Assembly (NCBI GenBank): GCA_029876055.1
Contig: CM056874.1
Coordinates: 2,790,001-2,854,000 of the forward strand
Length of the DNA stretch: 64,000 bases
Origin: Madurella fahalii
Taxonomy: Eukaryota > Ascomycota > Sordariomycetes > Sordariales
Direction of reading: 5' to 3'
The translations under genes and the position numbers were made by a program. Below are positions 32,466 through 44,683 of the stretch, piece after piece (the stretch's first letter is position 1; each line of letters begins with the position of its first letter). Under the pieces are notes generated by a model. The model was given only the letters and a program-made list of their open reading frames with translations, was not told the origin of the DNA and did not search any database.

Positions 32466-34562
32466 CCGGCTGATGCCCCCCCGAGCAAAATGTGTCGACT
32501 TGACTGGCTGGATCCCCGATGCCATGTCCCTTGCCCTGCAAATTCCCTCTCTCAGGATGATTCATCGCAGCACGGAATTTACCTTGTTTGGCCGGACTTA
32601 AATCCGGGATTCGCTGCAGTGGGGCCAACTGCCCTCCCCCACCCCAGCCTCGGCTCGCGTTTTGTTTCGCTTTCCTCCTCGGGGCCTCGCCGCCTCACTG
32701 CATACCGCCCATGCTTGTCCCTTGTATCGGCGAGCCGAGAAGGGTTATATTGTATCTGTCAAGCATCTGTGTGGTCCAGTCGTTGCTGGTGCGAAATACT
32801 ATGTAGGGTAACAATATCTCAGGTCTTGTGAGCTCTACGCGGGCCGCTTCAGCGCTGTGCGACGTCGCACTGGGCAAGACAACGGTTGAACGAGGCCCTG
32901 TAGTTTGGGGGACGGGGTTTTATCGCCGAAGCGGTTCGGCCTTTTGTCCGATTCCCATTCTCACAGCGGCCGCCGCAAGGGGGGCGATGGCTGTGAGGCT
33001 TGTATTTCTCACCGCCCATCAGTTGGCAGCTGCGCTTGTGTTGGAGCTCGCGAGCGAGGAAGGGCGGGCAGCATGAATGACGAGCCTACAGTAACGTTGT
33101 TGCAACTCCTTCGCGGCCGCGGGCCCCGGCCAAACTTTCAGGGCAGGTTTTCAGGCCGCGCGGGGTCCACCGGGGCTCGGAGTGATCCCCGCTCCGCGAG
33201 CTTCAGGCATTCGGGATATCGGTAACTTCAGGTAGTGCTCGAGATCCCGACCCCGTCGCCAAGAGGCGGCCACGAGGTGCAGGATCCTGACCCATGGCAC
33301 GACGCATTGGAAGCTTGCCGACAAAGTTTGTCTTCGGGGCCCACTTCCAACGCCCTTTTCTTGGCCAAACTCTGTTTGCCGTCTCCCCCTTGATGGGATG
33401 GATTCCTCCCGTGTCGTTGGCCCCAACACCGCCGCATGACGAAGCTCATCTCGAAAGATCGAGCCAAACCAGTGTGAGCCGGGGAACGAAGCCGTGTTCC
33501 CAATTCCGCCCTGACCTGTGCCGCCGTCCATCGTAGTTATGGAATTGTGCGTGTACTGCGTACGCAGCCGCGAGCAGGACATTACCAACTGTGGCTTTGC
33601 TAATCTGAGCATGACGACGACAACTCTTGGGGTGCAATTAAGCGCGTATTCTTGCCGGAAAGGGAAGGACGATGGCAGGACTAACTGGCAAGGGTTCTCG
33701 TATTCTACGTATTCCATCGAACCTGGGCTCCTCATCCGTTGGTCGCCTTGGCTGTCGCTAAGGGCAGCTTGGCGAGTACTTTTGTGCTGAGCATGACAGA
33801 GTCCAAGCAGTCCTTTGGGCGAAGCCAGTAAGCCCAAGCTGACAGGTACCTAGGAGCGATCACCGTCTAATCAATCTCCAATTCCACGGGGTCGGGTACT
33901 TTCCCGGTGACTTTACTGGAACTGAGCAACCCCCCCTGGCTCCCATCTTGCCGCTTGTTCTGACCCCTCCCCCCTTCCTCCCCGCCCGCCGCTGGCACTG
34001 AGGCAGTGCACGCATGTTTCGAATTCCAATTGCTGAAAAGGATGCCATGCGTATCTCTGCCCGACCCTGCGATTACGTATACGCTCTTTGGGCTTCCACG
34101 TTTCACTCTCCAATCTGGTATCATCACCGGTCACCGCTTGGCGTGTAAACAAGAGAACGTGGTTGTTGAGTAAGGTATGTTTATTTGTGCGTCTCTGTAT
34201 AGGTTTGTGTCTGCGCTACACATGTGCCTTGCGTTGGAGGCAGCGGATGGTTCAGGGTCTTTGCGTAACAGTAACGGTTTATCCAAAATTATGAAGGGAC
34301 GGTATCCCGGAGCCTCCCAGCCCACCTAAGGGTCTTTTCATCCGTAGTCATACAGCTCGTCATCCGAATCCCGGAGCCTTCCCCCATACCATTGTCTAAT
34401 ACAAGCGGGCGCCTTCCCGCTGCTGCGCCATAACTCCTTACCATGCCTTGCCACCTGTGTCGCCCTCCCGGTCTGTACCCTACCCCAACCCTTGTTCCCA
34501 ACTTGTTCAATGTCGCAACTTCTTCTAAGCCACCCAGCAATCCGTCCAACCGCCCCCAAACC

Positions 34563-35748
34563 CTAATCATAATACCCCGGATACATCATGGGGGTCATGG
34601 GATCGTGCGTCCCCAGCATGGCCTCAGGGTGTGGACACGACAGTGCGTGGGGCTTAATCGTGTCGAGACTCGGTTCGAGCCGCCTCCGGTTCAGCAGGGC
34701 CATGTTTATGTCCAAGTATGGCGCGCCTTCGGAGATGTAAGGCTGTGTGCTGTAGTCCTGTGAGCTCCACATGAAAGCACTCGGTATGCTGGGTGAGTGT
34801 GTCGGAGGGGCAATGTCGAAATCGCCGTAGCAGACGCTCGCCGGCGACATGGTGACGGCCGTCGCTGTGCCAAAGGCCACCTTCCGGTAATCCTGCTCGA
34901 GTTCTGAGTAATCGGGATCCGAAGCGGTCGAGGAGCCGGCGCGGTCCGTCCGGTTGTAGTTCGGTTCTGTCTCTTGCCTGGTGCTGCCGCCGTTGCCGTT
35001 GCCGTTGCCATTGCCATTGCCGCTGTTGTTGTTCTGCGAGCCCTCCTCCTTTTGCTGCTCCTCCAACTGCCTGGCCAACTCGGCTAGTCCTGCCTCGTCC
35101 TCGGGGAATATTGAATGGACCGGGAGATCCATGTCGCTGTTGGGTCGTAGGCAGCCGAGCTTAAACGCAATGTCGTGAATAACGGGCTGGCCCCGGTCGT
35201 TTAATTCGGGCTCTCCGTACTCCCACGGCTGCTGACTCCGCACCATCGAGAAGAGCTTCTGCACTGTGGCGACCAAGGCAAACTGGGTGTTTTCCAACAC
35301 CTCGGCATACCCTCGTGGTAATTGCTTATACTCAGTCTTCTTTCGAGCCCCAGCGGTGCACACCAGCCCGTCATCTTTACACCTCTTGCAGGGGAATTCC
35401 CCATCGCACTGCACCATGTTAGCGGGAGAAGCCCCTTGGTGAAAGAGAAGGGGGGGTTAGCGGGGGTAGGGGAGGATTTCCGACGGGCGAGATAGCTGTG
35501 TCTTGGCGGAATCGAAATACCTTTGTCTTCTTCATTCTACACCTCTCACAAGCCTTCCATACTCTTTTGTGCCTCCCATCTGTGTGTTGCGAGTGACTGT
35601 CGATGGTCGGGGTCTGGGGTTGGCCATGTGTAGCCGTCCGCTTGGCCACCCGGTATCCGGTCTTGATGGGCTTGGGGACGGTGTGCTGACGTTTAAGAGC
35701 CTGGCTCCTGAGGAGCTCCTCATTTGGAGGGGTAGGGAGACTGCCCAT
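34563..35748 (-). CDS. Zn2Cys6 binuclear-cluster transcription factor
   Basis: Exon 1 35748-35521, intron 35520-35409 (112 nt, GTATTT to TGCAG, phase 0), exon 2 35408-34563; 357 aa. The intron falls inside the zinc cluster, and removing it gives a perfect CX2CX6CX5CX2CX6C motif (Cys67, 70, 77, 83, 86, 93; WKACERCRMKK then CDGEFPCKRCKDDGLVC). A basic linker and the conserved helix PRGYAEVLENTQFALVATVQKL follow. The rest is low-complexity: an Asn/Gly run and acidic, Ser/Pro-rich stretches that could activate transcription. The large fungal-specific middle homology domain is absent, so this is one of the short zinc-cluster regulators. Target genes are unknown; no adjacent biosynthetic cluster is visible. 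Confidence 0.88.
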
Positions 35749-38700
35749 CGTGGATCAACAGATGTCACAGGCTTGGGATACAAGGCCAGTATATGAGGAG
35801 GTTCATTTAAGTCGGGGGCAAATGTCTAGCTCAGGGTGTAAGTGCAACTTCGGTGACCGAGGAGGGGCGGCCCAGCGGATGTATAAAGCGCCCTGAAAGC
35901 AACACGTCTAAGATTACTCAGTGTACCCGTCCACTGTGAACAAAACGGGGGCGCATAAAAGGGATTGGGAGCCGGTGATTAATAATGTGGGCGCAGGGCT
36001 GCGAGGATGGGCCGCCCAGTGTGGACTGCACCAAGTACGTCAGGAGGACATGGGTACTGTAGCTCGAGCGCTTGTAGGAACGGGTTTAGCGAGGTAAAAC
36101 GACCCTTGCCCGGCGGCGGAATTAATTTCTCTGGGGACCTCGAGTACTCCCGAGTCCATCACTGCGTGGCCCGTGGCTGTGGTCGGCGTCTCGTTATGTC
36201 CGAGGCGCGCACTGCTGGATCGAAAAGATGGGTGGACTCGGGACCGGTGGGGTTTGTACCTCTGATTCCGGACAGGCTGACGTTCTGATGATTAGGAAAT
36301 GACTTGCGCTGCCACTTCCTGGCACCTTATCATCCCAACACACGCTTCGTCAATCTGTGCAGGCTCTAGAGCTCTAACCCACTCCCACATTCCCCATCTA
36401 CTTGCACGCCCCGAAACCGGGAGCGAGCAGAAAAGAGAGGGGCAATACGCAGTAGAACAGGGCCACCTGTCCTAGGGCGTCGCTGGTGGCATGTCATGGG
36501 CAGGACAGGCTGCTACCCTCAGCCGATGGCCACGACTCGGCCTTGACAAGTGCAGGAGAGCCGTCGGCCCGGTGCGCTTGATCAAGCAGGTGATGCTTAT
36601 TGGGACGACGAGTATCCGCACTGAAGTGGCAGGAAGCGTATCTACCGAGAATGGTAGAGTACAGTACGCTTGTCCAAGAGCACTGAGGCTTGTGCCAGAT
36701 AGAGGTTGCAGCAAAGTGATCCTAAACGGACGCAAATCGAGGAGTGAAGGCGAAAGGGGCCGAATGCGGTTTGTGGTACTGGTGGGTACTTGAGAGTACA
36801 CGATACCTCGAAGCGGGTCGGCGTTGATGCCGGCCCCGCTCCACCGCGGGTTTGCAACGGACTGAACAATGGCGTGAACGGCACGCACAGCATGCTACCC
36901 GCACTTGAAGCTTGGGCGAGGACACCAACAAAAAGGACAAGCTTCCATTTGGCTTTGCCGTTTGACGGAGTGCCTTGACGTCCTGGTTGTCGGAGACATT
37001 TGGCAGCTGCGTGCACGGGTCGGGCCCTATGGCTAGCCGTTGCCGAATCCTGGTGGTGGGGGGGAGACGCAAGCAACGGAAGACGGGAAGACAGAAGAAC
37101 CCACGACAAGTGACGACAGAGATCGAGAGCTCGTCGGATGCGCCACCGAATTCTCGATTCGCACGCTTCGAAGGCACGCTCCAAACATGCAATGCAGGGA
37201 CTTTGCGGGAATCCGAATATGCGACGAGGTATCCCGGCCGAGCGGTGAATCATCAAATCCTTAGCCCCCTGCACTGCGAACAGCCCAGGCCAATACGTTA
37301 GCCTCACCGATAGTTATCTGGTTGTATACTGTTGTACAGTACATCCAGGCCTTCCATGTGAGCAGCATCTCTCCAGTGCCAAAGTTCTCCATCAATTACG
37401 AGACGGATGGCCGACGGCTAACGGAGAACGACGGTCGCCAACCCCATAGCCTAATCTGGCCTAGAATCAGGCGTTTTCGTCCACAGCGCATGAGAGGGGT
37501 AGGCAACTCCCAGTATTCATGATCCATTTTCTGTAGCATCTTTCATTCCGGGAAACATGATGCTCCAACGCTGCTCGGTTTGGATCCAATCGTGGCTGAT
37601 ATGCCGCACGTGCCCGCGCAATGCTGATTCATTGTGACTTGCTCGCTCGTTCTCGCTCTTCGGTCGCAAAACATTATTTCATCCATCAAAATCAAGCTGG
37701 CGGAGCTTGGCGTGCCGTCTGCTGCTTCTAGAAGATTTTCCCTGCTTATCAATTTGTTCAGGAACAGGTTGAGGTGGGACTGTCATCTACGTTACATCAT
37801 TCGTTGGCAGTGTGAGGAGGAAGGGATTCCACGGTTTGTGAGGTTGGAGTTCCGCCGGTATTTCCCGTCATTGCTCCGCGTGATCGATTTTGACGGGGCC
37901 CTCACATCAGCGAGATTGCGAGCGATAATAATAATACGCTAATTAAAAAAAGAAAAAGAAAAAGATCATGATCGGGATGCGGCGTGCCTTTTCGGGAGTT
38001 CCCCAAGCACTAGGGCATGTCCGTCGCACCTCGAGTGGGGATACAGCCGCAAATCGCAAGTACGCTAGATATGTATCTACCTCAATTTGCATCCTTAAAC
38101 TTGAAAATCGCGTTCTCTTACCAAGGACGCCGCGCAACAAGGACGCTGAGGGCACTGTTTACAGCTCGTGCCGTTTCCGATGGGGAGAATCGAGCGAGAA
38201 AACAAAAGTTTTCTCGAGGTATTTTTTTGGCTGGTGGCATGATCATGCCGAATAGCGAGACTCACCGAAATTTTGGGACATCTGTGGATCCTTCAACGCT
38301 GGAGGGCAAGACCCTTGGAACGAGGGGTGGAGATTGGGTCTTCGTCCCGCGAGTAGCCTTGGGCAGCGAGCAGCGAGCAAAATCCAGAAGAAGACGGCCA
38401 AAAACAACGGTTTGACACTGTAACAAATACAGAAGGCCGAAACGGCCGTAACAGTTAAAACCTGCAGTCGAGGTAAGAGGGGCGTGCGCCTTCCACGTAA
38501 TTGGGATCTTTGCGACAGGGGCATTGACGTCATCCCGTTCGGAGTCCCCACCACCGTGGGCCCCTGTCCTCCATAAATTCCCAGAGGATGAGGTATGAAA
38601 AGAACGCTATGAATCATGAATCACAAGACATATCCTTGGTTGCCTCAGAGTCGCGTCGTCGGATGGAGACCACACTTCAATTTGGCAAATCTCGTCAAGA

Positions 38701-39719
38701 TGGCTCTGAAATGCCCGTCGTTTCTTCATACCAGCCACACTTTTGCGGACCAAGACGCCCGCTTGCCACCTCAACGTGAACACATGGCACGACACTAGGT
38801 CTCCGACAACAATATACCTGAATCTCCATCATAGCCGCCGACCTGGCTCCCTCAATCGCAAAACGTTACCCAGCTATGCCATGGCTAGGTGAGTTCTTTA
38901 GCCGCCTGGCCGCTCCCTCCTTCCCGGCCAGTGTCTTCTGGACCACGGTAAGGGTCTGTTCAGAAGTTACCCCAACCTAATCGCGCATCCCAAGAAAAGT
39001 ATCTGAACAATACATCCGGATTTTGACATTCCCGATAACTTGGAATTCGGCGCTGCCGAACCTCTCCAACAGCACTGTCTTCAGCAGCCTCAAGAATCTA
39101 GTGCCAGTGTCTGCTGTTTCGGTCAGGAGATTGAGTATATTGATAGCAAGATGTCGCTAAATCGCCGTCCTTACTTTTGGTGCTGTGAATCGGAACTTGA
39201 GCTTATCGTGTTTTATTGAGCCATCATGACCAACCAAGGCAGCGAGATATGGATACCCTCCATCACTCGTCTCAACGCTTCTCGATTCAGAAAGATCGGA
39301 ACCAAGTCATGTTGGATGGTCCTGTCGTGCAGCTGCAAGCACACCAGAGACAGGCAAGCATACCAAAGAGATGTCGGATAATGAGGGCGACGATGAATGT
39401 GAGCTGGCTAATGCCGGCCCGTTTATGTAGCTGTCTACAGGCCAAGTCCAGGTCGACCGTTGGCGCGATATCAACCGTCATCGGCGTTGTGATACTGATG
39501 AGAAGGAGAAATGCTCTCCTATTGTAAGAAGAAACGTTAAGTAGGGCAAGGAAGAGCGCGCTGTCCGGCTGCTAGGGAGGAAACCCAATACTAGTAGGTT
39601 AAGCACTTCGGCCCTAACAACCTGTAGAATAGTACCTAAGCGGTAGATCTGTCTGTAGTGTACTAGCGCCCAATCACTGCAGACTTAGTAAAGACCACCA
39701 ACCCTAAGCTAGAAGCGCC
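35749..39719. other. gene-poor stretch, 4 kb
   Basis: No supported genes. The part next to 35748 is the promoter of the zinc-cluster gene. AG-rich simple sequence is near 37944-37964. Open frames over 36.5-37.3 kb and 38.0-38.6 kb overlap on both strands without domain-like content. Confidence 0.4.
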
Positions 39720-40176
39720 GCTAAAATCAGAGCTACATTTCCAAGCTCAGGTAGTCTTCATGGGGGAATCCACCTCGGAACAGAAGATGATTGAGGCTAC
39801 ATTATGAACATTCAAATTTGAGGAGTGGCTACTTAAAGCAGTCCGTCTTTAAGCGCTTAGTAGTGGGACACAGTAGCGGCTTTTCTAGCTGCAGTTCACG
39901 TAGAACCCTTATACAAGTTATAGACAAAATGGCCCTACACCTGAAACACAGCAGCGCAAGTTACCAGCAGGGAGGAAAATCCTCGATGGAGTGCACCCTC
40001 TCTTCAAGAACTATGTCTACCGCCGAGGAGCCAAGGAGATGAGTATCTTCAGATTGAGGACATTGTGGACAGAAGACGAGAAGGAAGGCGGGTGGAATAC
40101 CTGGTCGATTGGGAAGGATACGGGTACCGAGAACGATAGTTGGGGACCTGCTGCTTATCTCAGGAAATGTCCTTAG
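39720..40176 (+). mobile_element. Ty3/gypsy chromovirus relic (integrase C-terminal chromodomain)
   Basis: From about 40038 the frame reads DEYLQIEDIVDRRREG and then VEYLVDWEGYG, the chromodomain core at the end of chromovirus integrases. It switches frame after a GGG at about 40122-40124 and continues TENDSWGPAAYL to a stop at 40176. No reverse transcriptase, RNase H or LTR is recognisable. The 5' boundary at 39720 is arbitrary, chosen where the sequence becomes generally degenerate. Confidence 0.55.
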
Positions 40177-40880
40177 ATGTCATGTAGTTTCACCGGAGGA
40201 ACTTAGATCGTATGTAGGCAAATCCCCACCGCGAGATGGATGTGACTCCACACATCTTCCCTCCTCTGACTAAGGTATTTGACGAGGAATTCAGACTCCA
40301 AATCTCGTCGAACGCGTCATATGGCTGTCGTGAGATGGGATCACATGACGTTTGGCAGCGGCGATTCTCGAGTGCCATTCCTCACCGCCCTGCCTTCGAC
40401 CCCCCAAGAATAACAACGAACAACCATGAACACCACGAACGATGTGGCTCAGGAAGCAAGCTCTAATTGGATGAAGTGGTGGGCTAGGGGAATAGGTTGA
40501 GCAATCAAAAATCGGCATCCTACAACCCAGGAACAATCAAAATTCACCAACATGAAATACAGATGCGTACTGAGATTGCTGGCCGAACGAAAAGACCGAG
40601 GGTCGCTTGAAGACACGGTGTTGCCGCGTGGAATATATCAAGTGACGGGGCAACGATGTGTCGATGTCTCCCAAGTGCACAACCCAATCTAAGCGTTCGA
40701 CGCCAACTTGAACAAGCAGCTCATCGCGTACGAGCGCCGCGCCGGCAGCCCGCTGACGCTGCAAGCGGACTTCGACTTGATCGCGGCCAACGCGAGCACC
40801 TAGCTGTGTCTGGCACACGCGCCGATGTCGACGGTGGCGCAGCTGCGTAACTTCGGCGTACGCCTCCATAGTCAATCGCC
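40177..40880. other. intergenic upstream of the carrier gene
   Basis: No complete gene. A plus-strand frame near 40696-40803 reads FDANLNKQLIAYERRAGS and further protein-like residues up to a TAG, so it may be a fragment of an unidentified gene. The carrier promoter lies at the right end. Confidence 0.35.
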
Positions 40881-42048
40881 ATGCCACGACCAGCAGTAGC
40901 TGCGGACGGTGTCGAAGCTTTGCCTCCTAAGTCTGCAGGAATGAAAGCGTCCTACATACCGCCATCGGTCCATATGATGGCTGGGGCGTGAGTTGGGAGC
41001 CCAGCACACAAATGTGTTCTGCCAGCTAAAGTACCTTACTGATCTGGTGCAGGTCAGCAGGAATCGCAACATCGATCGTGACCGCGCCGCTGGATGTCCT
41101 TCGGACGCGACTCCAGTCCGACTTCTACCGCCTTCCCTCGCGGTCGACATTGGCAGCGGAGTATACCGGCGCGACACTGCGACATCTAATAATCGCTCCA
41201 TTTCATCATACAGCAGAAACGTTCGGTATCTTGGGTTCGATAAGAGCCAAGGAGGGTTGGCGTGGGCTGTTCCGGGGCCTCGGCCCCAGTCTTGCTGCTG
41301 TCGTTCCTGCAACCGCTGTCAAGTTTTACGTCTACGGAAATTGCAAGCGTTTGGGGGCATCCATACTCGGCCAAGGAGAGGGCGACTCATTCGTCCATGC
41401 TCAAGCTGCCATTCTTGCTGGCATCGCAACTTCAACCGCCACAAATCCGATTTGGTTGGTGAAAACACGACTTCAGCTTGACAAATCTCAGGCTGCTGGC
41501 GGTGCCGCGCGGCAATATCGAGGCAGTCTTGAATGCGTCCGACAAGTCCTGCGCCAGGATGGTCTCCCCGGACTGTATCGTGGTCTAACTGCCAGCTATT
41601 TGAGCACGGTAGAGACAGCATTTCACCTGATGCTCTACGAGCGGTTCAAACTTCTTTTTCACGAGTCGTTGCGGCCCGAGACCTGGGATGATCCCGTGCT
41701 GAACGAGTTGGCGACATGGGTGAGCACCGCCGGCGCAGCAGGGACGGCTAAGCTTGCTGCAGTGCTGATGACCTACCCACATGAGGTAAGACCTCTGCTC
41801 ATTGCCTGCCAAACACAAAAGGAACTGACATAGGATACAGGTTGTAAGAACTCGGCTCCGGCAAGCCCCGGCGATGGGTGGAAAACCAAGATACACGGGG
41901 TCTTATACAATGCTTTACCTCCGTATGGGCCCAGGAGGGTTGGCGTGGACTCTATGGTGGCCTCACGCCGCACATTGTGCGGTCTATCCCATCCGCAGCA
42001 ATCACCCTGGGAGTGTACGAATTCGTCTTGAGGCTAGTGGGGTGGTAG
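40881..42048 (+). CDS. rim2: mitochondrial pyrimidine-nucleotide carrier, RIM2 type, with +1 frameshift
   Basis: Exons 40881-40987, 41053-41785 and 41841-42048 (introns 65 and 55 nt, GTGAGT and GTAAGA starts). The three carrier repeats are visible: APLDVLRTRLQSDFY, NPIWLVKTRLQ and YPHEVVRTRLRQAP. Inner-membrane carriers of this type exchange pyrimidine nucleotides for mitochondrial DNA and RNA synthesis. After GGKPRYTG the frame must shift at a GGGG run (41897-41900) to continue with the expected final helices (LIQCF, GLYGGLTPHIVRSIPSAA, VYEFVLRL) and the stop at 42048. As written, translation continues in the wrong frame to 42092 and loses transmembrane helix 6. The one-base insertion may be real or an assembly error. 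With the frame intact the product would be about 348 aa. Confidence 0.85.
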
Positions 42049-42426
42049 ATGGCGAAAAAACCAGGACCCGGGACGTCAGGTTCAGGGGGTAGTTGGGCCC
42101 ACACCTCAACTTCACCAGTGCCGGAAACGAATGCCGGAATTACCGTCTTAAGTCAACACTTGGAGTTCCAGAGGTGGATTATATCTTGTTAACGGCACCG
42201 CCGTCACACTTAGACTTCGCAGATGCCATGCCATGCCATCCCAAACGAGGGTGTGTTGGTGAATGAGTGCTCCCTCACTAGGCGCGCAATAGAATTTCCC
42301 CTCACGAAAAACTCAGCATGAAAGGGAAAAACGAGTGATAACTGCCCACAGCGCGCCTCCATTGGCCCATCCTCATCCATTCCGGTTCTGAAGTCCCCGG
42401 ACATCCTGCAGAGGCCCCCTTGCTCT

Positions 42427-42595
42427 CTATTTGTCCGACACTGATCCGCTACCACCACACGACGAGCAAGTCACTTCGCCACTTGAGCCGCAGCTATAGC
42501 AAGCGCCTGTCTCGTTGGTGGACGAGGAACCTGATCCGTCACAGCTTCTGCATGTAGTCTTTCCGCTACCGGTGCAAGACGAACACTTCGCCATG
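42427..42595 (-). pseudogene. CxxCxGxG (DnaJ-type zinc-finger) mini-protein, frameshifted
   Basis: A frame from ATG 42595 encodes MAKCSSCTGSGKTTCRSCG. One base later the frame must shift to read GSGSSSTNETGACYSCGSSG, then VTCSSCGGSGSVSDK and a stop at 42427. Together four CxxCxGxG-like motifs in about 55 residues match the zinc-binding pattern of the DnaJ cysteine-rich region without a J domain. As written the first frame would end after about 33 residues. No intron explains the shift at about 42540. It could be a genuine break or an assembly error. Confidence 0.5.
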
Positions 42596-44683
42596 GTGTA
42601 TCAGAGTGTTCAACAGAGTCGAAGTTGTGATTACTGCCATAGTGTTGTCAGTAGCTGTTCCTGACCGTTGAAGAGGGAATGAGTGAACGATCTGCAACTT
42701 GGGTACGACGGCAAGGCCAAGAGATTCGGTACTGGCTTCGATTCTGTTGAAGGGCTTCGATGTTGAAGAATGTTAGCAGGAAATGGATACAGGGTTCTTT
42801 ATATACACAACCTGGCATGCAGATGGACTCTAGGCCGCACCCCTGGTAAAGGGGGGGGGGGAAGGGGGGAGGGGGGTTACCCGCTCGCCCAACTGATCCA
42901 ATTATTAGTAGTGAGTAACGGGACCAGAACCAGAACTGGAAGATGGTGGTGACAGCAGATAGGAATCGCCTGCTGGCCGATATCCCAACCAACCCCGCAG
43001 TTTGACAACAAATGTGGCCGGTTGGGTGGTAGGTCTTTGTCGGCGTACCGGTTCAGCACGAGTTGATCATGGTTCAAAATGATGCCACTAACATTCATCC
43101 CGGCTGAGAGGTTTGTCAGTACAAATCTTTGATCCATGCATTGTGAGGGACGAATGAGACAAGGCGCGTTGCGGTAGGCTTCCTTGCTCACCTGCAACAT
43201 CGGCATGCACGGGTACACATCGAAAGTTTCTTGTGCCAAACAGTGTGGAGAGCAACGCCGCCCGATTCGTTCAGGGTTTGTACGCTGTACAAGATTTGCA
43301 CCAATTCAGCTTAACCTAGGGCTCGGCTGCGGGGTTGGGTGTGAGGCTTTTGGAGATTTGTTGTCCTTGAGATTCACCTCCTTGATTCAGGTCATGCAGG
43401 AGGCCATGGCCCTGCGTTGTTATATATCACCTGCAATCTTCTGATGAAACGCTACTATCATACATACAACACTTCAGCGAGCGTGGTGCCTGGCCATACC
43501 GAATGCATTCTGCACGGTGATATAGAACGTCAGCCGCATGACGCCCAGTGCAATGGCCTGCGGCATTGTGTTTATCCTGTGCTACATTGCCTAGTGGCGA
43601 GACCACCAGAACACCCATCTCAGAACTTTATTGCGTCTTTCATCTTTTTGCCCATACGGACCTTTCTCCTCCGGACATTTACCCATTGCTGTGGGCATGG
43701 CAAAGGGGATGGGTGTTGGACTTGCTCACTCCTGGACTCACGCCGCTTGGTGGATGGCACTGGGCAGCTGGAGATTCAATGACAAACGATTAGGAGCGGT
43801 GAATCATACAGAACGGAATCTGAGTGCTGAATCATTGGGTAGCACACGCGCAACACCTACCAGTACGACGAGTAGAAGTTCGCGACCTCGCAACCTTGGG
43901 CAGCGGCAGCGGCAGCTGATCGATTGCCCACGATCTATCTCCTTGTACTGACGTGGGCTGGAACATTTGGTACGGATGGGCTACATACGTCTTCCAAGAC
44001 ATCGGGACTGCAAATATCCTGACCAACGAAAACGCATATGAGATCTCTCCCCCCTTACATAGACCACAGAGTACGGACGTCTGGAGGGTGTAGGCGGGTT
44101 GGCTTGGATCAGGTGAGGTGCTTCTGAAGACTTATTCTGAAGGCATATCTGGCCAGCCGTAATGTCATTATTATATATCCTACTTCATATCTTCTATTTT
44201 GCTCTGACTTGAGAGCCGATTTTGTTCGCAACGGTCTCAGACCACCTGCCGTGATGTTTGCCTATGCGATTTGATTGGGCCTGTGGGTCAACAAAGTGGA
44301 GAAACAGGGACAAGCGGTACCTCACGCCCAGCAGGTCAGCACCCGCAGCTACATGAACTTCCGCTTGTACAGTGCGCCAGGTGAGCGTTGGCGAAGTAGG
44401 GGAATGGATAGCGCGTCGCTTCAACAAGTCCCTGAGCCCTATTGCCTGGCTAAGTTGCTACAAGAAGCTAAGCTAAGTCCATCACTTGCTATCATTTCTG
44501 GCTGTGTTGAGCGTGTGCGATGTGCCCGGTGTGACTCTTATCGGTCTGACGCGGACGCGATAAAGCTGCCCCGCCACTAGCTTCCAGTAACAAACACCCC
44601 GCGAAGCCCTATTCTTCGCTTTTGCTTCCTCACCTCTCGTGTGTCGAGGCCATTCAACACGTGCAGCGGACAGCAAACCCTTC
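42596..44683. other. intergenic
   Basis: Two kilobases without a supported gene. A G-rich homopolymer patch is at 42850-42878. The right end is the vms1 promoter. Frames near 43417-43950 have no recognisable domain. Confidence 0.4.

Larger units (their letters stand above)
30462..34562. other. long gene-poor stretch, 4.1 kb
   Basis: Between the annexin stop and the end of the Zn2Cys6 gene. It contains simple repeats (TTGG at 30549-30584, TC at 32209-32229, a poly(A) run near 31182) and one short ORF at 32298-32465 listed separately. A minus-strand frame at 33151-33837 has no protein-like pattern. Non-coding RNA cannot be judged from sequence alone. Confidence 0.4.

Noticed and set aside
33151..33837. 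228-residue minus-strand frame in the 4-kb gene-poor stretch
   Set aside because: No domain, no secondary-structure-like pattern, several overlapping frames of similar quality, and no splice-supported extension.
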